Assembly (NCBI RefSeq): GCF_905475395.1 | Contig: NC_058337.1 | Coordinates: 139,197,172-139,261,171 of the forward strand | Reading direction: 5' to 3' | From: Chrysoperla carnea | Lineage: Eukaryota; Arthropoda; Insecta; Neuroptera; Chrysopidae | Length of the DNA stretch: 64,000 bases | Part shown: piece by piece, positions 1 through 10,489 of the stretch | Layout of the letters: each line of letters opens with the position of its first letter | Numbering within the stretch: the stretch's first letter is position 1 | The notes under the pieces: model-generated | What the model saw: only the letters and a program-made list of their open reading frames with translations | Told to the model about the DNA's origin: nothing | The model's database searches: none | Made by a program: the position numbers and the translations under genes

Positions 1-151
1 AAAACAGTGTTGTATTATAAATATTTAAAAATAAAAATACATAGATTTTATAAAATGATTTTTTATTCAGAAATTTCTGATGTATAACAATAAAATATAT
101 ATATATATATATATATATCTTGCAGTAACAAAATTCAATATAGGAATGATT

Positions 152-490
152 TTAAAATAATGCTTGACTTTCTTCTTCGATGTCAACACAATCTTCGTTA
201 ACGTCGTCTTCGAATAGGCGCAGCGTTAATTGGTGACTTCTTCCAATTTTCCCCTCCACCCTCAAGTACCCCGCTTTATTCTTAAATAATTGAAGCGTGT
301 TATCGGTCATTGAAGCGAAATGACGTGGTAGAAACACTGCCTTCTCTCTAACCTCACCACCCCAGCTCACCTCCAGTGTCACCTTTATGGATGCTCCAAG
401 TTTCGTCATTAATCGCTCCAATTTTAAAATTGTTAGTTTTTCTTTAATTGGCAAATTCTTCATTTTTTTACACACGGTCGTAGTAAACAA
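152..490 (-). CDS. small Polinton protein, 112 aa, function unknown
   Basis: A compact basic-to-acidic protein related to those at 2,922-3,302 and 13,729-14,091. The shared signatures are a KxxILKxER stretch near the start, a FLPxxFAxxTDN core and GYLRVExKIGRSHQL followed by LRLFEDD, with an acidic tail. The core resembles short proteins common in insect Polintons. A nucleic-acid-binding role is only a guess. It is more diverged than the other two copies, so it is probably a separate paralogue rather than a recent duplicate. Confidence 0.5.
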   Translation of the reverse strand: MFTTTVCKKMKNLPIKEKLTILKLERLMTKLGASIKVTLEVSWGGEVREKAVFLPRHFASMTDNTLQLFKNKAGYLRVEGKIGRSHQLTLRLFEDDVNEDCVDIEEESQALF

Positions 491-1524
491 CTGTCTAAAA
501 ATTTTTTTTCTTGTTTGTTCATTTTCAACTTTTATTTTTTACTATAGTTATAATATTAACTAATAAGTATTTGTTATAAAACTGATGTTTCCTGCAATGT
601 AAAGCACCTTTTTATATCCGATTACCACCACTCCAAAAATCCCCCACCAGCAGAAATTATTATCTAATCTCATAACACGTGTAAAATTATTTTAAGAAAC
701 AGGATGATGATATCATATTTTTTAAGGTTAGATGTTATCTATTTCGACATATTCTTGAGAATTGCTGACTCCCATAATAATATTCAAACGAATTATTTTT
801 TCTTGGAATTCAGACTTGTTCATACTTGCAAATTATTATCTAACACGTATAAAATTATTTTAAGGTCAAATGCGATTCAAACAAGTTTTAACATGTATTT
901 TTATCATGTAAATTTCAAGTGTCAAATTACAATATTTTTCAAGGTTAGATGTTATCTATTTCAACATATTCTTGAGAATTGCTGACTCATAATATTCTTT
1001 TCTTGGAATTCAGACTTGCAAATTATTATCTAACACGTTCAAGTGTCATATTACATTGCTTAATCATAAAAAAATATTAACATCCGGTCACGTGTAAAAT
1101 TATTTTAAGTCGATTAAAATAAGTTTGAACTTGTAACAGGATGATGATATCATATTTTTCAAGGTTAGATGTTATCTATTTCAACATAAAAAAAAATAAA
1201 CATCCGGTCACGTGTCTTGAATTTTATCATGTATATTTAAAGTGTCAAATTACAATATTTTTCAAGGTTAGATGATATCTATATTTATATTCTTAAGAAT
1301 TCTCTTTCTCCTGTCCCGTTAGATTTGGATATGAACCAGATATGAACTGAGAAATCAGAGTATTAAAGCAGATATAAAAACAATTTTATTAAAAAAATTG
1401 AAAAAATCAGAGTATTAAAGCAGTTATCAAATCAATTTTGTTAAAAAACTTATAAAATCGGAGTAGTTTTTAACAAAAACTTATAAAATCGGAGTAGTTA
1501 CCAGAAATATTCACCATTCACGAG
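491..1524. repeat. AT-rich Polinton subterminal-type repeats
   Basis: There is no convincing gene here. The stretch holds degenerate copies of the modules found near Polinton ends: CAAGGTTAGATG, TTCAACATATTCTTGA, CCGGTCACGTG and GATGATATCATA. From about 1,300 to 1,500 a short unit with AAAATCGGAGTAG is repeated just before the chromodomain fragment. Confidence 0.7.
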
Positions 1525-1743
1525 GTGAAACTTACAAACCCAAGAACATATTTATTGAAGGATTACAACAACAAAGATATAAAGGGTGGTTTCTATGCTG
1601 AAGAATTACAAAAAGTTCACGACCCAAACATTTATTTAGTGGAAAAGGTCTTAGCTAAACATGGATCTAACGTTAAAGTCACGTGGTTAGGGTTCGACTC
1701 TTTACATGATTCATATATTGATAAAAAAAGTCTCCTTTTATAG
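1525..1743 (+). pseudogene. Polinton integrase C-terminal chromodomain fragment
   Basis: The 72 residues match the end of the full integrase at 31,282-32,205: a linker with GGFYAEELQKVHDPN followed by a chromodomain-like stretch with VEKVLAKHG, VKVTWLGF and SYIDKKSLL. The catalytic core is absent. In retroelement and Polinton integrases this domain is thought to bind chromatin and bias target choice. It is a remnant; a near-identical copy sits at 12,308-12,526. Confidence 0.8.
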
Positions 1744-2146
1744 TGGAAAGTTTTTGTGAACATACTTGTAACAAAAAAATTTTGCCATAGTGGACCGCTT
1801 TTGTGAACATATTTGTGTTTTAAAAAATGTATTTTTTAATATGAATATATATTAGACTAGGTTCATGAAATTTTATTGAAGCAATTTTTAACTAACACAA
1901 AACAATATAAAAATATTGTTGTAATACAAATGTTTTTTGATTCATGTTTATTACTCAAAATTACTTGATGGTGCGAATATAATTATCACAAACAAGGTGT
2001 ATTTATAACCTGAAAATAAGGTGGTGAGGTCATTTCATAGATAAAACAAAACAATGATTAATTAAATTATAGGTGTTTTTTATTGTAAATACAAACACAT
2101 TTTAAAAAAAAACTTATCATAGACAATTATATTCATGTTTTTATTT
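1744..2146. other. AT-rich spacer
   Basis: No gene is visible. It includes a repeated phrase around GTGAACATACTTGTAACA and a long AT-rich run. The same spacer, nearly identical, follows the chromodomain fragment at 12,527-12,931. Confidence 0.5.
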
Positions 2147-2819
2147 CTATATACAATCATGATCATCACTATTTCTTCCACAATCACATCTGTCTATTTC
2201 ATTACAATTTGTAGCACATATCCATGGCTCGAACCATTTCGGTATATTTCCACCATCCATTTGTTGGTATAGCATTCTACAGAGAATTTTAGGATCTATT
2301 TGTTCACACCATAAAAACATTCTCTCATCATGTCTAGCACTATCACCAATCCATTGTTTTCGGCGAATATCGTATGTACCCCAATTTTTTCTCAAGTTAC
2401 TTCCATGAGTAAGATCATCACAACATTCATTTAGTAATATTTCAAACTGATTGAAATCTCTTTTAAAGTAGTTGAACTTTTTCGCATAATTTACAAATAA
2501 GATTGCATCCAAACAATTTCTTACTATAAATGCAGCAATATGAAAGCAATCATCAACTTCTAAATAAGAATACCGTAATGTGTCGATTAACTTTGTAGGT
2601 ATACTCCAACGACATGCCTCCATAAGTTGATAAAATTCCATCTATAAAAATATTTGGCTACAATTTTCTAAACAGATCTTATCAAACAATACTCACATTA
2701 AAATATTCTGGGTAAATCATCTCCGAATTTTGAAACAGATCAATATGATTTTGTAGCGACATTGTACCCCATAATTGTAATGAATTAAAATAAACACCAT
2801 TTTTTACAAAAATATCCAT
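2147..2819 (-). CDS. two-exon Polinton accessory gene, function unknown
   Basis: The main exon (2,147-2,641) encodes 164 residues rich in Cys, Trp and His. Its end has several Cys residues (CATNCNEIDRCDCG), suggesting a zinc site. Upstream on the minus strand lies a 41-codon exon (2,697-2,819), separated by a 55-bp intron with GTGAGT and TATAG borders, in phase. Small GT-AG introns are used elsewhere in these elements. I do not recognise the family. A near-identical copy is at 12,932-13,604. Pol-3 has no counterpart, so this is accessory to one Polinton lineage. Confidence 0.55.
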
Positions 2820-2921
2820 AATTTATTTAGTATTATTTTTTTTTTAAATATCAAAAACATAAACTTTACAATTTTTTTATAACAATAACAATAAAATATA
2901 TATATCTTGCAGTAATAAAAT

Positions 2922-3302
2922 TCAATATAGGAATGATTTGTTAAAATTTTGATGTTCTTGAACATAGTCATCATCATCACTATCACCATCGTCTTCGAAT
3001 AGGCGCAGTCTCAGTTGGTGACTTCTTCCAATTTTCTCCTCCACCCTCAAATACCCCGGTTTTGTGTTAAATAATTTAATCATGTTGTCCGTCAACACTG
3101 CAAACCTAGATGGTAGAAAAACTCCCTCGTTTTCTGTACCATCTAGGCTTATATCCAGTAAAACTTTTATTGATGGCCCATGTATCGTTAGAATCCGCTC
3201 CATTTTTAGTATTTTTAATTTTTTTTTCAGTGGCAAGTAGTCCATTTTTATGCATGGTCGCACTAAACAACTATCTAATAATTTTAATTCTGCTCTATTC
3301 AT
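2922..3302 (-). CDS. small Polinton protein, 126 aa, function unknown
   Basis: Paralogue of the 112-residue protein at 152-490 and near-identical to 13,729-14,091. It has a basic N-terminal half (PLKKKLKILKMER), the FLPSRFAVLTDN core, a GYLRVEEKIGRSHQL block and a run of aspartates near the end. The basic-core-acidic layout would suit a nucleic-acid-binding protein, but this is inference. It sits between the two-exon gene and the subterminal repeats, which makes it the outermost gene on this side of Pol-1. Confidence 0.55.
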   Translation of the reverse strand: MNRAELKLLDSCLVRPCIKMDYLPLKKKLKILKMERILTIHGPSIKVLLDISLDGTENEGVFLPSRFAVLTDNMIKLFNTKPGYLRVEEKIGRSHQLRLRLFEDDGDSDDDDYVQEHQNFNKSFLY

Positions 3303-4486
3303 TTTGATTAATATTATGAATATTTAATGAAAACTGATATTACCGTAATGTCGAGCGCCTTTTTTATATGATTACCACCACTCCAAAAATCCCCCCCCCC
3401 CACCAGCAGAAATTATTATCTAATCTCATAACACGTGTAAAATTATTTTAAGATCTAATGCGATTCAAACAAGTTTAAACATGTTCAAACAAGTTTGAAC
3501 ATGTATTTTTATTCAAACAAGTTTGAACTTGTAACAGGATGATGATATCATATTTTTCAAGGTCAAATCTATTTCAACATATTCTTGAGAATAGCTGACA
3601 CGTGTAAAATTATTTTAAGATCAAAGTCCATTCAAACAAGTTTGAACATGTATTTTTATTATGTAAATTTCAAGTGTCATATTATATTGCTGATTCAATA
3701 AAAAAAATATTAACATCCGGTCACGTATCTTGAATTTTATCATGTCTACTTAAAGTGTCAAATTACAATATTTTTCAAGGTTAGATGATATCTATTTCAA
3801 CATATTCTTGAAAATTGCAGACTCATAATATTCTTTTCTTGGAATTCAGATTTGCAAATTATTATCTAACACGTTCAAGTGTCATATTACATTGCTTAAT
3901 CATAAAAAAAAAAATTAACATTCGGTCACGTGTTTTGACACATGTAAAATTATTTCAAACAAGTTTGAACTTGTAACAAGATGATGATATCATATTTTTC
4001 AAGGTCAAATTAACATATTCTTGAAAATTGCTGACACGTGTAAAATTATTTTAAGATCAAAGTCCATTCAAACAAGTTTGAACATGTATTTTTATTATGT
4101 AAATTTCAAGTGTCATATTACATTGCTTAATCATAAAAAAAAATTAGCATCCGGTCACGTGTTTTGACACATGTAAAATTATTTCAAACAAGTTTGAACT
4201 TGTTACAAGATGATGATATCATATTTTTCAAGGTCAAATTAACATATTCTTGAAAATTGCTGACACGTGTAAAATTATTTTAAGATCAAAGTCCATTCAA
4301 ACAAGTTTGAACATGTATTTTTATTATGTAAATTTCAAGTGTCATATTACATTGCTTAATCATAAAAAAATATTAACATCCGGTCACGTGTAAAATTATT
4401 TCAAACAAGTTTGAACTTGTTACAAGATGATGATATCATATTTTTCAAGGTCAAATTAACATATTCTTGAAAATTGCTGACTAATG
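3303..4486. repeat. Polinton subterminal repeat array
   Basis: AT-rich modules of roughly 150-190 bp repeat several times without a gene. Each module carries near-palindromic pieces: TTCAAACAAGTTTGAA-like, ACACGTGT, GATGATATCATA and CCGGTCACGTG. The same modules flank the genes in every Polinton here, in mirror orientation at the two ends. Confidence 0.85.
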
Positions 4487-5121
4487 TCAACGTCCCGCCC
4501 CCCGTTCACTCTCCGCCACTATTGGTCAAAGCCAATGACGTCATCAATGCTTAGGCAGCCGTTATTCTCCTCCACCACACCTCCCGACGCCATCTTAATT
4601 TACTATTGGCCAATGCCGATGTTTCCAACATTCACCTAGGTTTGCCCTTACGTCCCGCCCCCTGTTCACTCTCCGCCACTATTGGTTAAAGCCCCGTTTA
4701 GCCATTCCTCACCACACCTCCCAACGCCATCTTGATTTTTACAGCGCTACTATTGGTCAAAGCCAATGACGTCCCCCCTCCAACTTCGCATTCAACCGAG
4801 GTTTGCCCTTTTTGGAAGAGTGTACCATCCAACTGGGCTGAAAGTGGGCTCGATTATCTAACGTCCAATTCCCGCCCCTTTAACCCCCACTTCCAAAACC
4901 ACGCCCACCACTTTAAGCTCCACTTCCGCCAAGAAACACACTAACGCTCTGTCAGCCACGCCCCACCACACCTCCCAACGCCATCTTGATTTACTATTGG
5001 TCAATGACGTCATCTATCCCCTCCAACTTCGCATTCACCTAGGTTTGCCCTTTTTTGAAAAGTGTACCATCCGGGGTTACTTGAGGTCAAACTGTGCTGA
5101 AACATACATGACTCTTCTACT
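4487..5121. repeat. Pol-1 right terminal inverted repeat, GC-rich part
   Basis: A GC-rich stretch without genes between the AT-rich subterminal repeats and the end of the element. It contains several ATTGGTCAA/CCAAT boxes, TGACGTCA (for example 4,536-4,543), CGCCATCTTGATT phrases and CGTCCCGCCCC blocks. The final bases TGACTCTTCTACT are the reverse complement of the left ends at 53,269 and 58,037. Confidence 0.85.
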
Positions 5122-5900
5122 TCTAACCTTGAAAAATATGATATCATCATCCTGTTACAAGTTCAAACTTGTTTTAATCGACTTAAAATAATTTTACACG
5201 TGACCGGATGTTAATATTTTTTTATGATTAAGCAATGTAATATGACACTTGAACGTGTTAGATAATAATTTGCAAATCTGAATTCCAAGAAAAGAATATT
5301 ATGAGTCAGCAATTCTCAAGAATATGTTGAAATAGATAACATCTAACCTTGAAAAATATTGTAATTTGACACTTGAAATTTACATAATAAAAATACATGT
5401 TCAAACTTGTTTGAATGGACTTTGATCTGAAAATAATTTTACACGTGTCAGCAATTTTCAAGAATATGTTGAAATAGATTTGACCTTGAAAAATATGATA
5501 TCATCATTTTGTTACAAGTTCAAACTTGTTTGAAATAATTTTACATGTGTCAAAACACGTGACCGGATGTTAATATTTTTTTTTTATTGAGTCAGCGATG
5601 TAATATGACACTTGAAATTTACATAATAAAAATACATGTTCAAACTTGTTTGAATGGACTTTGATCTTAAAATAATTTTACACGTGTCAGCAATTTTCAA
5701 GAATATGTTGAAATAAATTTGATCTTGAAAAATATGATATCATCATCCTGTTACAAGTTCAAACTTGTTTGAATAAAAATACATGTTTAAACTTGTTTGA
5801 ACTTCTTCAAACTTGTTTGAACTTGTTCAAACTTGTCTGAATTCCAAGAAAAAATAATTAGTTTGAATTATGATTATAAAAATATCAAATTACAACTTTT
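5122..5900. repeat. subterminal repeats, left palindrome arm
   Basis: The same AT-rich modules as at 3,303-4,486 but in the opposite orientation, with CCGGATGTTAATATT, ACACGTGT and GATATC pieces. No gene is present. Confidence 0.8.
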
Positions 5901-5914
5901 TTAGTGGGGGGGAT

Positions 5915-6000
5915 AATGCTATAAAAAGTGATGTCCGTAGCTGTTGAAGTATCTCTTTTGAAATTCACCTTTGCTTCAGTTAGTTTTTTCTGTATATATT
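5915..6000 (+). promoter_or_regulatory. putative Polinton left-end promoter
   Basis: A TATA-like CTATAAAAAGTG is followed by a block conserved in all left ends here (GCTGTTGAAGTATCTC, then TTGCTTCAGTTAG). The same block precedes PolB in Pol-3 and Pol-5, yet here it lies upstream of the 166-aa gene. A TCAGT-type initiator lies about 55 bp after the TATA-like box, so the true start is uncertain. Confidence 0.45.
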
Positions 6001-6098
6001 TTTTACATTATTTTTATTTTTATTATTATTATTATTATTTTGTTCTGCAGTGTCCCTCCGGAACCAATTGCAAATAGAAATTTAAAACAAAATATATT

Positions 6099-6599
6099 AT
6101 GACTTGTTTTGTAGATGTACAAGGATTTAAAAATCAAAAAAACAAATTTATTATTAAAGAATTTGCTATGGTTTCTACAAATTATGTTGAACATTTTATT
6201 TTCAAATCACCGGAACCATTGTCAAGTTTAACTTTAAATATTCAAAAACAAGTACGGTTTCTAAGTCAATTTTATCATGGAATAAGTTGGATAGATGGAC
6301 ACTGCGCATACAGTGAACGTAAACAGTTGATAAGAAACGTTTTAAAAAATTTTGATGTGATCATCGTAAAAGGATTAGAAAAACTAAAATGGGTTGAAGA
6401 ATATACTGATGGTGAAATATACAACTTTGAAGATATTAAATGTTATGAAACATTGAAGCAATTAAAAAATAATTACTCAAGTCGAAGATGTACAAATCAC
6501 AAATATTCCAATACTATGTGTGCTTTAGAAAATGCTGAAAATATGTATAAAAAATTTAACGAAAAAAACATTTGTATATCATTATTACCATTTATTTAA
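6099..6599 (+). CDS. Polinton protein, 166 aa, paralogue of Pol-3 162-aa protein
   Basis: It starts with a VDVQGFKNQ motif and has FIIKEFA, YHGISWIDG and Cys/Tyr-rich later parts. The protein at 34,786-35,274 in Pol-3 shares the order VDVQGFK, FIVKEL, NYHGLYWNQG and a following VIxxKGxEK stretch. The acidic start and spacing are reminiscent of an RNase H-like fold, but no catalytic set can be assigned by eye. The gene is intact in both palindrome arms. A likely splice acceptor (TTCTGCAG) lies about 50 bp upstream of the start codon. Confidence 0.55.
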   Translation: MTCFVDVQGFKNQKNKFIIKEFAMVSTNYVEHFIFKSPEPLSSLTLNIQKQVRFLSQFYHGISWIDGHCAYSERKQLIRNVLKNFDVIIVKGLEKLKWVEEYTDGEIYNFEDIKCYETLKQLKNNYSSRRCTNHKYSNTMCALENAENMYKKFNEKNICISLLPFI

Positions 6600-6667
6600 A
6601 ATAAATATTTTTTACATAAAATTTGTATATTTTAATAAAGTTTTTGAAATTTTAATAATTAATTGTT

Positions 6668-6916
6668 TCATTTATATTTCCTTTTATTGAATTCATTTTG
6701 ACTTTTTTTTTTTCGAGCTTCATTCGGACTAAGAATTTCACTAGTATCACTAAATGGAAAATAGCCAACCCCTTCCACTAATTTTAAAGTCTCTTCTAGT
6801 AATTGATATTTCGGTTGGTATTTACTGTACACATAAATGTTTTCAAAGCGTAAACCGTTTTCATCATAAATTAAATTCAACATAACATTGGTTTTACCAC
6901 AACCACTAGGGGCCAC
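6668..6916 (-). pseudogene. Polinton packaging ATPase fragment
   Basis: The 82 residues match the first third of the Pol-3 ATPase (38,624-39,346), including the Walker A motif PSGCGKTN and the following VMLNLIYDENGL stretch. The rest of the gene is missing and the 21-bp minisatellite begins directly at its upstream side. It is a fossil fragment; the mirror copy is at 10,173-10,421. Confidence 0.85.
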
Positions 6917-6917
6917 A

Positions 6918-7470
6918 TATTATTGTTTAATACTGGTTTTGACCTGTTTAATACTGGTTTTGACCTGTTTAATACTGGTCTGTATCTGTTTAATACTGGT
7001 CTGTATCTGTTTAATACTGGTTTTGACCTGTTTAATACTGGTCTGTATCAGTTTAATACTGGTTTTGACCTGTTTAATACTGGTCTGTATCTGTTTAATA
7101 CAGGTTTTGACCTGTTTAATACTGGTCTGTATCTGTTTAATACTGGTTTTAACCTGTTTAAAACTGGTCTGTATCTGTGTAATACTGGTTTTGACCTGTT
7201 TAATACTGGTCTGTATCTGTTTAATACTGATCTGTATCTGTTTAATACTGGTTTTGACCTGTTTAATACTGGTCTGTATCTGTTTAATACCGGTTTTAAC
7301 CTGTTTAATACTGGTTTTGACCTGTTTAATACTGGTCTGCATCTGTTTAATACTGGTCTGTATCTGTTTAATACTGGTCTGTATCTGTTTAATACTGGTC
7401 TGTATCTGTTTAATACTGGTTTTGACCTGTTTAATACTGGTCTGTATCTGTTTAATACTGGTTTCTAAAC
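6918..7470. repeat. 21-bp minisatellite (left arm)
   Basis: About 26 tandem units alternate between TTTAATACTGGTTTTGACCTG and a TTTAATACTGGTCTGTATCTG form. A 21-bp unit keeps several reading frames open, so this array gives long artificial-looking reading frames on both strands. On the minus strand the units read as heptads such as IKQVKTS and IKQIQTS. Confidence 0.95.
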
Positions 7471-7987
7471 AGGTCTGTATCTAAACAGGTCTCTTTCTAA
7501 ACAGGTCTGTATCTAAACAGGTCTCTTTCTAAACAGGTCTGTTTCTAAACAGGTCTGTTTCTAAACAGGTCTGTATCTAAACAGGTCTCTTTCTAAACAG
7601 GTCTCTTTCTAAACAGGTCTGTATCTAATCAGGTCTGTTTCTAAACAGGTCTGTTTCTAAACAGGTCTGTATCTAAACAGGTCTCTTTCTAAACAGGTCT
7701 CTTTCTAAACAGGTCTGGTTCTAAACAGGTCTGTTTCTAAACAGGTCTCTTTCTAAACAGGTCTGTTTCTAAACAGGTCTCTTTCTAAACAGGTCTGTAT
7801 CTAAACAGGTCTCTTTCTAAACAGGTCTGTTTCTAAACAGGTCTGTATCTAAACAGGTCTGTTTCTAAACAGGTCTGTATCTAAACAGGTCTCTTTCTAA
7901 ACAGGTCTCTTTCTAAACAGGTCTGTTTCTAAACAGGTCTCTTTCTAAACAGGTCTGTTTCTAAACAGGTCTCTTTCTAAACAGGTC
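7465..7987. repeat. 16-bp minisatellite (left arm)
   Basis: About 32 tandem units of the type CTAAACAGGTCTGTTT, with variants CTGTAT and CTCTTT. It follows the 21-bp array directly and shares the AACAGGTC core, so the two arrays probably evolved from each other. Confidence 0.95.
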
Positions 7988-8990
7988 AAAACCAGTATTA
8001 AACAGTTTTTTTCAACCTAGTATTGAAAACTTATGAAAAAAAAAATTGATTCCAATAGTGATCGTAATATATTAATTGATAAATTAAGAAGGCTACTTTC
8101 TACAAACATCGGAAGAGAAATACTATCTATAATCCATTACTTGAGGAAAACAAATATAATTAAATAACAAGTTTATAATAATTTTATCAAAAATTAAAAA
8201 GCCGGAGTAAAATTGGTGAAAGCCGGAGTAAAATTCGCGAAAGTCGGAGTAAAATCGGTGAAAGCCGGAGTAAAACCGGAGTAAAATCGGCGAAAGTCGG
8301 AGCAAAATCGGTGAAAACTGGAGTAAAACCGGAGTAAAATCGGCGAAAGTCGGAGTAAAATCGGTGAAAACCGGAGTAAAATTCGCGAAAGTCGGAGCAA
8401 AATCGGAATAAAATTGATAAAATGAATACATGTATGTAGATCTAATGAATTTTACTCCGGTTTTCACCGATTTTACTCCGACTTTCGCCGATTTTACTCT
8501 GGTTTTACTCCGGTTTTCACTGATTTTACTCCGACTTTCGCCTATGTTACTCCGGTTTTACTCCGGTTTTCACCGATTTTACTCCGACTTTCGCGAATTT
8601 TACTCCGGTTTTCACCGATTTTACTCCGACTTTCGCCGATTTTACTCCGGTTTTACTCCGGTTTTCACCGATTTTGCTCCGACTTTCGCCGATTTTACTC
8701 CGGTTTTACTCCGGCTTTCACCGATTTTGCTCCGACTTTCGCCGATTTTACTCCGGTTTTACTCCGGCTTTCACCAATTTTACTCCGGCTTTTTAATTTT
8801 TGATAAAGTTATTATAAACTTGTTATTTAATTATATTTGTTTTCCTCAAGTAATGGATTATAGAGAGTATTTCTCTTCCGATGTTTGTAGAATGTAGCCT
8901 TCTTAATTTATCAATTAATATATTACGATCACTATTGGAATCAATTTTTTTTTTCATAAGTTTTCAATACTAGGTTGAAAAAAACTGTTT
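7988..8990. repeat. palindrome centre with 21-24-bp repeat array
   Basis: Two mirrored unique flanks (about 8,005-8,200 and 8,795-8,990) enclose oppositely oriented arrays of the unit GGAGTAAAATCGGTGAAA and variants. The right array is longer (about 8,450-8,790) than the left (about 8,200-8,405). The non-repeated spacer around 8,410-8,450 contains TACATGTATGTAGATC. No gene is credible; open frames here come from the repeats. Confidence 0.85.
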
Positions 8991-9545
8991 AATACTGGTT
9001 TTGACCTGTTTAGAAAGAGACCTGTTTAGAAACAGACCTGTTTAGAAAGAGACCTGTTTAGAAACAGACCTGTTTAGAAAGAGACCTGTTTAGAAAGAGA
9101 CCTGTTTAGATACAGACCTGTTTAGAAACAGACCTGTTTAGATACAGACCTGTTTAGAAACAGACCTGTTTAGAAAGAGACCTGTTTAGATACAGACCTG
9201 TTTAGAAAGAGACCTGTTTAGAAACAGACCTGTTTAGAAAGAGACCTGTTTAGAAACAGACCTGTTTAGAAACAGACCTGTTTAGAAAGAGACCTGTTTA
9301 GAAAGAGACCTGTTTAGATACAGACCTGTTTAGAAACAGACCTGTTTAGAAACAGACCTGTTTAGAAACAGACCTGTTTAGATACAGACCTGTTTAGAAA
9401 GAGACCTGTTTAGAAAGAGACCTGTTTAGATACAGACCTGTTTAGAAACAGACCTGTATAGAACAGACCTGTTTAGAAAGAGACCTGTTTAGATACAGAC
9501 CTGTTTAGAAAGAGACCTGCTTAGATACAGACCTGTTTAGAAACC
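8991..9545. repeat. 16-bp minisatellite (right arm)
   Basis: Mirror of 7,465-7,987, here written as GACCTGTTTAGAAACA with the same unit variants. Unit order resembles the left arm read backwards, with small differences. Confidence 0.95.
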
Positions 9546-10169
9546 AGTATTAAACAGATACAGACCAGTATTAAACAGGTCAAAACCAGTATTAAACATA
9601 TACAGACCAGTATTAAACAGATACAGACCAGTATTAAACAGATACAGACCAGTATTAAACAGATGCAGACCAGTATTAAACAGGTCAAAACCAGTAGTAA
9701 ACAGGTTAAAACCAGTATTAAACAGATACAGACCAGTATTAAACAGGTCAAAACCAGTATTAAACAGATACAGATCAGTATTAAACAGATACAGACCAGT
9801 ATTAAACAGGTCAAAACCAGTATTAAACAGATACAGACCAGTTTTAAACAGGTTAAAACCAGTATTAAACAGATACAGACCAGTATTAAACAGGTCAAAA
9901 CCAGTATTAAACAGATACAGACCAGTTTTAAACAGGTTAAAACCAGTATTAAACAGATACAGACCAGTATTAAACAGGTCAAAACCTGTATTAAACAGAT
10001 ACAGACCAGTATTAAACAGGTCAAAACCAGTATTAAACTGATACAGACCAGTATTAAACAGGTCAAAACCAGTATTAAACAGATACAGACCAGTATTAAA
10101 CAGATACAGACCAGTATTAAACAGGTCAAAACCAGTATTAAACAGGTCAAAACCAGTATTAAACAATAA
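9546..10169. repeat. 21-bp minisatellite (right arm)
   Basis: Mirror of 6,918-7,470 but about 84 bp longer, equal to four units. On the plus strand the units read as IKQVKTS/IKQIQTS heptads without stops. Confidence 0.95.
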
Positions 10170-10172
10170 TAT

Positions 10173-10421
10173 GTGGCCCCTAGTGGTTGTGGTAAAACCA
10201 ATGTTATGTTGAATTTAATTTATGATGAAAACGGTTTACGCTTTGAAAACATTTATGTGTACAGTAAATACCAACCGAAATATCAATTACTAGAAGAGAC
10301 TTTAAAATTAGTGGAAGGGGTTTGCTATTTTCCATTTAGTGATACTAGTGAAATTCTTAGTCCGAATGAAGCTCGAAAAAAAAAAAGTCAAAATGAATTC
10401 AATAAAAGGAAATATAAATGA
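10173..10421 (+). pseudogene. Polinton packaging ATPase fragment (mirror copy)
   Basis: Same fragment as 6,668-6,916 with a few substitutions, containing the Walker A motif PSGCGKTN. It is the right-arm half of the palindrome and a fossil. Confidence 0.85.
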
Positions 10422-10489
10422 AACAATTAATTATTAAAATTTCAAAAACTTTATTAAAATATACAAATTTTATGTAAAAAATATTTATT

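Larger units (their letters stand above)
1..5121. mobile_element. Polinton (Maverick) Pol-1, right-hand part
   Basis: This is the right end of a Polinton whose left part lies before the window. The end at 5,121 carries the terminus shared by all Polinton ends here (AGTAGAAGAGTCA read inward) next to a GC-rich terminal repeat and AT-rich subterminal repeats. Parts seen: two related small minus-strand proteins, a two-exon unknown gene and an integrase chromodomain fragment. It abuts subterminal repeats of another Polinton, so it seems to have inserted into Pol-2; the candidate 6-bp duplication is TCTAAC (5,122-5,127), but the partner copy is outside the window. The visible part lacks polymerase, capsid and ATPase genes. 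It looks incomplete. Confidence 0.75.

Noticed and set aside
6888-7484. Long reading frames with CLILV/FNTGFDL repeats in the minisatellites
   Set aside because: A 21-bp unit without stops opens several frames on both strands at once. Only the minus-strand heptad frame in Pol-3 was kept, as a weak possibility.
7465-7987. Possible CRISPR array
   Set aside because: Units are contiguous 16-bp repeats without spacers and no cas gene is near.
8123-8897. Reading frames of 114 and 155 residues with FYSDF/FTPTFADF repeats at the palindrome centre
   Set aside because: They come from the central tandem repeats and have no non-repeat core.
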